This document shows, piece after piece, positions 7,501 to 12,515 of a stretch of DNA of 12,515 nucleotides. The translations under genes were made by a program, and so were the position numbers. The stretch covers positions 1-12,515 of the forward strand of contig JAEWSG010000002.1 of assembly GCA_023398495.1 (NCBI GenBank), read 5' to 3'. This DNA comes from Bacillota bacterium. Lineage in GTDB: Bacteria > Bacillota > Clostridia > Acetivibrionales > Acetivibrionaceae. Each line of letters starts with the position of its first letter. The first letter of the stretch is position 1. Below the pieces are notes generated by a model that was not told where the DNA came from, did no database searches, and worked only from the letters and a program-made list of their open reading frames with translations.

Positions 7501-9374
7501 TAAATGAGCTGAGTATAGATAAGCTAATCAAAAAATTGATGGCATGTATTAATGACCTGCCTTACCTTGAAAATTTAACTGCTTATCTGGATATTAAGGA
7601 AGAATGTAACAAGACAGAGCATAATAATGTCATTTCTTCGCTGATAAAAGTTGAAAAGTCTATCTTACATGAAGAAATAGCCAAAAAGCGAGACATCATG
7701 CCATTAAGAAGGTTGTTTGGAGCCATACCAAACTTGTTGATGTTACTTAAACCCTGCTTAATGATGTCCCCTTTATCGGTTTCAAGCTTTTTAGAAGCTA
7801 AAGAATATAGTTTTGATCTGGTTATTTTTGATGAAGCTTCCCAAATATTACCAGAAGATGCTATCGCTGCAATTTCTAGAGGTTCACAGGTAGTAATTGC
7901 CGGAGACAACAGGCAATTGCCTCCAACAAATTTGTTATCAGACAACAGCAAGAATTATGACGCTCAGTATGATTTTAATGCTGAGGATGATTTTGACGAA
8001 TTTATGAAGAATTCAATTCTCTATGAAGCGTTAAACGCTTTACCTGAAAAAACACTGTTAACGCATTATAGAAGCAGGTACGAACAACTTATTGCTTTTT
8101 CCAACCGCGAAATATATAAAAATAAACTGATTATACCTGCTTGCAAAACAGAAAACAGTGAAGAAATGGGAATCAGATACATTTATGTTGAAGCTGGATA
8201 TAATGAGAGTGGTAGTGATAATTGCAATATTCCTGAAGCTAAAAGGTGTGCAATGCTTGTGCAGGAGCATATTGCACAATACCCTGAACGCTCTCTGGGT
8301 ATTATCGCTTTTTCTAATGGTCAAAGAATGATTATTGAAAGTGCAATAGATGAGTTCAGAGTGAATAATCCTCAATATGAAGTCTTTTTTGATGAAAATA
8401 ACGAGGAACCGTTTTTTGTTAAAAGCATTGAAAATGTTCAGGGCGATGAACGGGATACAATTATTATAAGCCTTTGTTATGCTAAGGATCAAGACGGAAA
8501 GATGAACACAAACTTTGGTCCGCTCGGTCAAAAGGGAGGAGAACGATTCCTTAATGTTGCTATTACCCGTGCAAAATGCAATACAAATATAGTGGGCTCG
8601 ATTTTACCGGAAGAAATTGATTTGTCCATAACCGATTCTGCGGGAATAAGACTGCTTCGTGCTTATTTGGAGTTTGTATTGAAGGAGCAGGAAGCATTAA
8701 TGCCGATTGTAACAAACAAGGAATCAGAAGGAAATCAGGATTGTGTTAGTGATGTTTCGAGCCAGATCCTTGAAGATAAGGCTGAAAAAACAAACCATGT
8801 TGACCAGGACAATGTTTATGGATTCGAGTTTTACAGTCAATGGAAAAAATCTACGACCAATTGTGTAAATTCCAATGACGAGCTTACAAAAATTACTGAA
8901 AACATATTTGAGGTCATATCCTTAGAACAGCCAATACATATTGATTTGTTGTACAAACGTTTAGGCTCGACATTTCCGGCAGGAAGAGTAACTGAAAGCG
9001 TTAAGAGAATAATTGACGATGTTATTGATAAAGAGTTCATTGAAAAAGTAAGGATTGATGCAGATAGTTTTATCCGGCTTCTTCCAGAGAGCGAGATAAA
9101 AGTCAGAATTCCAAGAAAAGGTGATACTCCACGGCCGATGGAATTTATATGCAAAGAAGAAGTGGTTCTGGCAATAGAGGGAATAGCTAAAAAATCTAAT
9201 GATATCTCAGCGGAAGACCTGGTAAATGAGTGTGCAAAGGTTTTTGGCTTTGAGCGAAGGGGTATAAAGATTAAAGCGAAGACTGACGCAGCTTTGGAGT
9301 ATTTGATTCAAAATGGCAAGATTGAAATTGTTGATGGAAAAGTACAGCTGTTGGGGGAAATTAGTGCTGATTAA
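4593..9374 (+). CDS. DUF4011/DUF3320 superfamily 1 helicase lacking the usual nuclease domain
   Basis: This is a giant cytoplasmic ATP-dependent helicase-like protein. Residues 1-280 match the DUF4011-type N-terminus (hallmark about 104-134: TLRNLR ... LEERGFNILHVVCGFIEW; then SPLVLVPVCL). The motor shows Walker A GPPGTGKS (309-316), motif Ia AAEKSKALEAV (336 onward), Walker B FDEAS (1079-1083), GDNRQLPP (1104-1111), LTHYRSR (1156-1162), VQGDERD (1282-1288) and the arginine motif NVAITRAK (1321-1328). A roughly 650-residue, helix-rich insert separates Walker A and B. The C-terminus (about 1432-1593), including PIHIDLLYKRLG, matches the winged-helix-like DUF3320 region. In the relatives I know, an MTES_1575/Vsr-like nuclease lies between motor and DUF3320; here only about 100 mostly acidic and polar residues do. 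Members of this architecture have been linked to anti-phage defence (Hhe-type, from memory). The ATG has a strong GAGGTAAGG site. The stop codon lies inside a long palindrome. All motor motifs are intact. Confidence 0.9.
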   Translation: MASEQLDKRLDYWKQQLLESGWHNMMINYTQTKMTGIKLVEPLLGELFSRIVINEEVLTFQISTDENENIREYSESSGKTLFPTLQLGTGDIKTDGDDEERRKTLRNLRVKSKLTLEERGFNILHVVCGFIEWRHPNDPQSQWIKSPLVLVPVCLNAEGINSLYNLKRYEDEIVVNPYLAYLFETEYGISLPSFDGYNKTIDDFISEMRDLAYGCGWKISLETSLALLSPAKITAYKDLVNNRNRIINNSVIHALSGDTNKSGKINDGVDLLEDHSILSKEFVPVVKADFDQKAAILYSKKGMSFVLQGPPGTGKSQTITNIIAEALADGKKVLFAAEKSKALEAVYKRLTQSGLSDYCLPLYACNLNKKEILSELGSTLKLQRIKLYDGVTVSDPNNTKSDGLSAANSRWGGNVSNNPWVGIKPLSVDPDMQQQIKQNFSKAASILKSILGVYNEINAEYGLKLDLCLNNLPDITELLYCACAIFDVPPKWFTDFENGHLLNYAKDIMEICHKYNTLNNEVLELFDKNILDYDIQKWTVEFSKNLEALKNKPILQLKNASSYIDSLEDFKNGFISLRHTVCAIENYINEFNNICGLEYRKSIGSIDLIDAFLSLIVTMPKSIEGWFDNDFAKASLELLKKAKVVTNDIKDKIDVLLLNWEKDILEFDFQDILDRYKNEYAGFLKHFNNEYRKDRKSILEFSKTPLKNFDDESTLQLLMELKSIADNKKWFEENHMELINCFGEYYCEIDTPWDKIENWINGILNISLHFNDEVPQKLKDFMTSGELHENIESINRIVTSLKNEKTMAELLIARYTSIKEYIILEIDEILAYSDEILVTLECLEDNYAEFCSLLGDKSLDSTAVINSANIICEWQRAKEDFENNDSLCRERFGNYYDSLNTDWNKLLSAINSVYVFKKNNPSEEFVRAICVKNDIKEKVKVSANIIEELHKELKYCYDWICSLFENSEYLNELSIDKLIKKLMACINDLPYLENLTAYLDIKEECNKTEHNNVISSLIKVEKSILHEEIAKKRDIMPLRRLFGAIPNLLMLLKPCLMMSPLSVSSFLEAKEYSFDLVIFDEASQILPEDAIAAISRGSQVVIAGDNRQLPPTNLLSDNSKNYDAQYDFNAEDDFDEFMKNSILYEALNALPEKTLLTHYRSRYEQLIAFSNREIYKNKLIIPACKTENSEEMGIRYIYVEAGYNESGSDNCNIPEAKRCAMLVQEHIAQYPERSLGIIAFSNGQRMIIESAIDEFRVNNPQYEVFFDENNEEPFFVKSIENVQGDERDTIIISLCYAKDQDGKMNTNFGPLGQKGGERFLNVAITRAKCNTNIVGSILPEEIDLSITDSAGIRLLRAYLEFVLKEQEALMPIVTNKESEGNQDCVSDVSSQILEDKAEKTNHVDQDNVYGFEFYSQWKKSTTNCVNSNDELTKITENIFEVISLEQPIHIDLLYKRLGSTFPAGRVTESVKRIIDDVIDKEFIEKVRIDADSFIRLLPESEIKVRIPRKGDTPRPMEFICKEEVVLAIEGIAKKSNDISAEDLVNECAKVFGFERRGIKIKAKTDAALEYLIQNGKIEIVDGKVQLLGEISAD

Positions 9375-9412
9375 CAAAATTAAATTCTAGAATTTAATTT
9401 TGTTAATCAGCA
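9365..9412. repeat. Perfect 48-bp palindrome overlapping the helicase stop codon
   Basis: The two 24-base halves (9365-9388 and 9389-9412) are exact reverse complements with no spacer, and the centre is TCTAGA. The helicase TAA stop (9372-9374) lies in the left half, so the last three residues (Ser-Ala-Asp) are encoded from within or at the edge of the palindrome. As RNA it would form a 22-base-pair hairpin with a CUAG loop; as DNA it could extrude as a cruciform. It is followed by AAAAAC rather than T-residues, so on the + strand it is not a standard terminator. On the minus strand a short T-run precedes rather than follows it. It is related to the palindrome at 9436-9463. Confidence 0.95.
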
Positions 9413-9435
9413 AAAAACATAGGATGTGTATTTTG

Positions 9436-9463
9436 CATAATTCATTTCTAGAAATGAATTATG
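9436..9463. repeat. Perfect 28-bp palindrome, second copy with TCTAGA centre
   Basis: The halves 9436-9449 and 9450-9463 are exact reverse complements, again without a spacer and again centred on TCTAGA. Outside it, TTTTG (9431-9435) pairs with CAAAA (9466-9470) if two Ts are bulged. Aligned from the centre outward, the right arm (9450-9472) matches the right arm of the first palindrome (9389-9411) at 17 of 23 positions by eye, so the two look like diverged copies, 61 bp apart centre to centre. It lies 80 nt upstream of the RDD gene start. Confidence 0.93.
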
Positions 9464-9543
9464 TTCAAAAGCACTATCCGACAATGAGTATGCCGGGACA
9501 AAGCTGCTATTGATCTCGCAACTACATATAGGAGATTAATAAT

Positions 9544-10071
9544 ATGAGTAATTATTACCTTGACCAAGATAAAAATGAAAGTGACAAAGAGATATCACAG
9601 TGTAGGCCATTTGTAAGATTCTTTTCTCGTATGATAGATTTGCTACTATTTGGAATTTTTGTTGGATTAATTCAGGTTCTTTTCTTTCCTTCAGGAATTT
9701 TTAGTGACGATAGAAGTTTTAGTATTATGTTTCTAATTGTATGGACAGCAATTGAAGCTCAATTACTGTCATCATGGGGGACTACACCTGGGAAGTGGTT
9801 GTTTAATACTAAAGTAAGGGATAAAGACTTAAATAAGTTGAGCTTTCTTTCAGCCATGAAAAGAAGTTTGCTAGTTTTTGTTATTGGATTGGGCATAGGG
9901 ATGTTTTCTTTAATTACTATGCTCATAGCATATAGTAACATAGATTCTAAAGGAAGAACTTCATGGGATAAACAATGCAATAGTGTAGTTATTCACGAAA
10001 AGGTCGGTGTATTGCAAATAGTTGCGATTATAACAATAATCGTTATTTTTATTGTACTAATTAAATTGTGA
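9544..10071 (+). CDS. RDD family membrane protein
   Basis: This is a small integral membrane protein with the features of the RDD family, whose members have mostly unknown function (some act in ion exchange or transport). Family marks are FVRFFSRMIDLLLFG with Arg29 and Asp32 at the start of the first membrane helix, the loop TTPGKWLFNTKV (80-91), and KGRTSWDK (136-143) after the third helix, with Asp142. Hydrophobic helices lie at about 31-48, 60-77, 108-130 and 155-174; the last one ends just before the C-terminus and is additional to the RDD core. The first 24 residues are polar and cytoplasmic-looking. The start ATG at 9544 has a GGAG site at 9531-9534. It lies 169 nt after the helicase on the same strand, separated by the two palindromes, so read-through expression with the helicase is possible but uncertain. 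Confidence 0.85.
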   Translation: MSNYYLDQDKNESDKEISQCRPFVRFFSRMIDLLLFGIFVGLIQVLFFPSGIFSDDRSFSIMFLIVWTAIEAQLLSSWGTTPGKWLFNTKVRDKDLNKLSFLSAMKRSLLVFVIGLGIGMFSLITMLIAYSNIDSKGRTSWDKQCNSVVIHEKVGVLQIVAIITIIVIFIVLIKL

Positions 10072-10074
10072 TAA

Positions 10075-10179
10075 ATGGAAACTTGTGATATTAGGATATT
10101 AGGTTATGGTGATAATGAAAAAGGTTGTTTTGATCTAAATGACGATAATGTAATTTTTAAGGGATATAAAGCGGAATAA
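10075..10179 (+). CDS. Doubtful 34-aa open frame after the RDD gene
   Basis: The frame begins three bases after the RDD stop (TGA TAA ATG) and is in phase with it. It reads METCDIRILGYGDN and ends FKGYKAE, a composition more protein-like than the surrounding DNA. There is no ribosome site, so it would depend on re-initiation or read-through. It may be the tail of a lost gene or of a once longer RDD protein. I do not recognise it. Confidence 0.2.
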   Translation: METCDIRILGYGDNEKGCFDLNDDNVIFKGYKAE

Positions 10180-10400
10180 GATAGTAGCCAAGTAATGGAT
10201 GCTTTCCTTGTTTAATAGTAAAAAAATTAAGTTTAGAAGTTGGTTTTATGGTCTCAATAGTTAATAAAGATATTATTATGTTTACAAAAAGGAAAATCCA
10301 TGATAATATTTTCATTGGTAAATTTCATACGTTTGTATACAATTCTTTGTATTAGTAAAGATGTAGTCTGAAAATAGAAAGAGTGAAAAGACAGTTAACT

Positions 10401-10440
10401 AAAGTACCTAATTCAGATTTCTATCCTGGTACTTTTTTAT
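10401..10440 (+). terminator. Terminator-like hairpin with T-run
   Basis: AAAGTACC (10401-10408) pairs perfectly with GGTACTTT (10428-10435), and the run continues TTTTAT. The stem is only eight pairs and the loop is 19 nt, so it would be a weak intrinsic terminator. It may end transcripts from the RDD side, or, if the promoter at 10333-10361 is real, act as an attenuator in the leader of the next gene. Confidence 0.5.
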
Positions 10441-10494
10441 TTATATAAATGGGTTTTAATCAATATGGTATGTTGGACTTTTAAATTATTTTTT

Positions 10495-10500
10495 GGGAGG
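10495..10500 (+). promoter_or_regulatory. Ribosome binding site that fixes the start of the DNRLRE/FN3 gene
   Basis: GGGAGG followed by AAAG lies 9 nt before the ATG at 10510. An in-frame ATG at 10465 has no such site and would put 15 residues (including a second hydrophobic patch) ahead of the signal peptide. The site would fall inside that longer reading frame, so 10510 is preferred. Confidence 0.75.
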
Positions 10501-10509
10501 AAAGTCTTA

Positions 10510-12300
10510 ATGATGAGGTTTTGTAGAAGATTGGCTTTGGTTTTAGCTCTAATTATTTTAATTCAGGTTCTTGATGTATCAAGATTAATTCAATTTTCTG
10601 ATTATAAGGTTAACGCTGAAACAACTGCCTATAGTTTTAATCCAATTGAAGATGCATACGTACAAGGTGGAAGTTTATCAAATGAAAATTTTGGACTTGA
10701 GAGCGAATTAGGTATAAAGGATAGTCTTTCTGATGAGACTACTAGAAAATCTTATCTCGAATTTGATATAACTGGAGTAGAGACGATAAGTAGTGCAAAA
10801 CTGAAATTATATTGCAAATCCCGTGAAGCTTCAGAAACAGTGAGTATCAGTGTATATGGAGTTTGTGATGATAGCTGGTTAGAGACAGGAATAAACTTTA
10901 CCAATGCACCTTCTGGTGAGGGTGAATCATTGTCAACCGTATCAATTGGCAGTACGGATACTTATTACGAATTTGATGTCACTACATTTGTTCAAAGCCA
11001 ACACAATTCAACTGACAATATTATAAGTCTTGAAATAAAAGGTATGTATGATCAGGACAAGTATGTTACCTTTAGCAGTAGAGAAAGTGAATCAAATAAG
11101 CCTGTATTGGAAATTTTACCACTAGAGTCAACACCAAGTTTGACTACAACACCAACTGTAACAGAAGTTTCAACAGAAACACCCATTGTAACGCCAGTAG
11201 AAACAGCAATTGTAACACCAACACTAACACCAACACCAATACCAACACTAACACCAACACCAACATTAACACTAACACTAACACCGGTAATAATGTCAGC
11301 ACCAACACCAGGAGAAACACCAATACAAGTGCCAACACCACTTTCTGCACCAACTCTTACTAATTCCTCTACGACCAGTTCTTCTATAACTTTGATATGG
11401 GATGACATAGCCACTGCTTCAGAATATGCTATTGATATAGATGGTGAAATCATAAATGTAGGAAATGTAACAACGTACGTACATACGGGATTAACTCCAA
11501 ATACCGAACATACTTATAAGGTAGCTGCAATAAAAAATAGTGAAGCAGGTATGTGGTCTCAAGCGATTGTGGTTACAACACCTGCCGATGTACAGGCTCC
11601 TACCATGCCAAGTAATTTAACTTTAACTCACTGTTCTTCTGATACCATTACAATAATATGGGACTATTCGTCTGATGATGTAGGAGTAGCAGGTTATGAT
11701 ATATACTGTAATGGAATAAAAGTTGAGACGGTTTTAGGGGCTACAACAAGTAGTTTTAACGATACAGGTCTTAACCAATCTTCATTATATTCATATACTG
11801 TTAGAGCATTCGATGAAGCTGGAAATACTTCTTTAGACAGTATTCCATTAAGTGTTGTTACACTACCTGCAATACCGACAGAAGTAATTGCTGTGGCAAC
11901 TGATACAAGTATTACTGTATCATGGAATAGTATAACTGGTGCCGCGACTTATGATATTGAAGTAGATGGAGTAATACTTGAGGGTTTACCAAATAATTCT
12001 TATAATCATTTTGATGTATTACCAAACTCAAATCATACATACAGAGTTAGAGCTAAAAATTCTGGTGGTAATGGTGAGTGGAGTGAACTGATTACTAAAA
12101 TCACCATGCTAAGCAGCCCAAAGGTTGCAGCAACAATATTTGATAGCACTAAAGTTAATATAACATGGGATGCGATTGGCGGAGCAAGTGAATATGAAGT
12201 GACAAAGGATGGAGTTGCTTTAGGAACAACGTCTGGTCTGGATTTTACAGACGAGGGATTGTCATCGGGTATAAGTTATGTACTCAACTTTCCCACTTGA
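10510..12300 (+). pseudogene. DNRLRE/FN3 surface protein, truncated by an insertion sequence
   Basis: Numbered from the ATG at 10510, this is a 596-residue secreted protein. Residues 1-36 are a long signal peptide (RFCRR then a hydrophobic core, likely cut after VNA). Residues about 41-204 form a DNRLRE-type (CBM96-like) beta-sandwich: IEDAYVQGG, KSYLEFDITGV, SAKLKLYC, SWLETGINFTNAP, YYEFDVTTFVQ and VTFSSRES. Residues 205-277 are a Thr/Pro linker. Three complete fibronectin type III repeats follow (about 278-358, 360-453, 457-533). A fourth starts at 534 (PKVAATIFDSTKVNITWDAI) but stops at about residue 591 in SGISYV, where the other repeats continue with TYRV-like strands. The last residues LNFPT and the stop come from the insertion-sequence end. 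The original protein therefore was longer and its C-terminal part, perhaps a dockerin, anchor or catalytic module, is lost or lies beyond the window. The shortened product may still be exported. Confidence 0.8.
11120..11340 (+). repeat. Low-complexity Thr/Pro linker repeat
   Basis: Irregular ACACCA/ACACTA hexamer repeats encode the TPTP-rich linker between the DNRLRE and FN3 domains. The densest part is about 11210-11290. Such repeats are prone to slippage, so linker length probably differs among strains. The opposite strand shows long Val/Leu open frames that are only shadows. Confidence 0.85.
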
Positions 12301-12368
12301 AAAATGGGCCTGAACATTGATAAATTAATACAAATATGTAATAAAGTATATAAAAACCCCACTTTCTT

Positions 12369-12377
12369 TGGTATAAT
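12369..12377 (+). promoter_or_regulatory. Extended -10 promoter of the transposase
   Basis: TG-G-TATAAT is a perfect extended -10 located 45 nt upstream of the transposase ATG. The -35 region is AT-rich without a clear match, which is acceptable for an extended -10 promoter. Confidence 0.5.
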
Positions 12378-12422
12378 AGAATTATCCCAAAACCACTAAT
12401 ACCAATGAAAAGAGGGATTTTT

Positions 12423-12515
12423 ATGAATTCTATTATAACAGATAATTCAAACGCTGAACATGCTATTTCTTCCAAAATTGATAACTTTTTTGCTAAGTAT
12501 TCAATTAGCAGGCTT
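12423..12515 (+). CDS. Transposase, N-terminal fragment cut by the window edge
   Basis: The ATG follows an AGAGGG ribosome site at 12411-12416. The first 31 residues include SKIDNFFAKYSISRL, a helix typical of the N-terminus of DDE transposases of the IS4/IS1380-like kind common in Clostridia (as in 'FF.ky.i.kLLr.sn'). Family assignment is tentative because the catalytic part lies to the right of the window. It presumably catalyses movement of the element that broke the FN3 protein gene. Confidence 0.6.
   Translation, partial: MNSIITDNSNAEHAISSKIDNFFAKYSISRL

Larger units (their letters stand above)
10072..10509. other. AT-rich intergenic region, possible gene remnant
   Basis: This long spacer holds a 34-codon open frame directly after the RDD stop (10075-10179), a possible promoter TTGTAT-17 nt-TAAAGA (10333-10361) whose -35 lies in the palindrome TTGTATACAA (10333-10342), and a hairpin followed by Ts (10401-10440). 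No RNA gene or known riboswitch class was recognised. The ribosome site for the next gene is at 10495-10500. Confidence 0.5.
12284..12515 (+). mobile_element. Left end of an insertion sequence, partial
   Basis: Homology of the fourth FN3 repeat ends near 12282, and the sequence changes to a non-coding stretch starting about CTCAACTTTCCCAC, followed by an inverted CCCA/TGGG pair (12292-12308). An extended -10 (TGGTATAAT, 12369-12377), a ribosome site and a transposase start follow, as expected for an insertion-sequence left end. The exact boundary is inferred to lie within 12280-12290, because the right terminal repeat is outside the window. Confidence 0.65.

Noticed and set aside
8058..8531. 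Long minus-strand open frame inside the helicase gene (157 codons)
   Set aside because: It lies wholly within the conserved helicase motor, has no ribosome site and its translation resembles no known protein. It is a shadow frame.
9375..9543. The palindromes as ordinary intrinsic terminators
   Set aside because: Their stems are AT-rich and neither is followed by a run of Ts on the coding strand, so this simple explanation does not fit well, although a transcript-end role is not excluded.
10278..10355. Short plus-strand frame beginning MFTKRKIHDN
   Set aside because: It is only about 25 codons, has no ribosome site and overlaps a possible promoter; nothing supports translation.
10465..10509. 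Upstream ATG that would lengthen the DNRLRE/FN3 protein by 15 residues
   Set aside because: It has no ribosome site, while GGGAGG before 10510 is well placed and gives a normal signal peptide.
11210..11340. CRISPR-like regular repeats
   Set aside because: The repeats are short degenerate hexamers that encode a Thr/Pro linker in frame, with no spacers.
11052..11453. Minus-strand open frames rich in Val, Gly and Leu across the linker region
   Set aside because: They are the reverse complement of the ACACCA-type linker repeats and have no start signals.

Overview
The window looks like low-GC chromosomal DNA from a cellulolytic or polysaccharide-degrading member of the Clostridia (Acetivibrio/Ruminiclostridium-like). 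This is inferred from the AT-rich sequence, strong GGAGG-type ribosome sites, a GH5 cellulase-type lipoprotein, a copper-amine-oxidase-like surface protein and a DNRLRE/fibronectin-III surface protein. No tRNA, rRNA or CRISPR array was seen.

Layout. Positions 1-127 hold the 3' end of a group II intron on the + strand (domains V and VI, ending CCCGAT); its body lies to the left of the window. Next come two minus-strand genes that look like one operon: a GH5 lipoprotein glycosidase (898-2346), then a very acidic hypothetical protein (240-848). A 361-nt divergent spacer carries a promoter for each direction. On the + strand follow a secreted protein with a copper-amine-oxidase N-terminal-like domain (2708-4300), a 1593-residue DUF4011/superfamily 1 helicase with a DUF3320-like C-terminus (4593-9374), and an RDD-family membrane protein (9544-10071). 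After a 438-nt spacer with a terminator-like hairpin comes a DNRLRE plus Thr/Pro-linker plus FN3 surface protein (10510-12300). Its fourth FN3 repeat is cut off by the left end of an insertion sequence, whose transposase begins at 12423 and runs off the right edge.

Most notable points. (1) The helicase appears to lack the MTES_1575/Vsr-like nuclease domain that usually sits between its helicase core and DUF3320; a short acidic linker takes its place. (2) Its stop codon lies inside a perfect 48-bp palindrome centred on TCTAGA. A second perfect palindrome (28 bp, same centre, clearly related arms) lies 61 bp downstream, just before the RDD gene. (3) Both edges are shaped by mobile DNA: a group II intron at the left, and an insertion sequence breaking a surface protein at the right.

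How the genes may work together: the GH5 lipoprotein, copper-amine-oxidase-like protein and DNRLRE/FN3 protein are envelope or secreted proteins suited to a plant-polysaccharide lifestyle. The helicase belongs to a family with members implicated in anti-phage defence and may be an independent accessory gene, perhaps with the RDD protein. That link rests only on adjacency.
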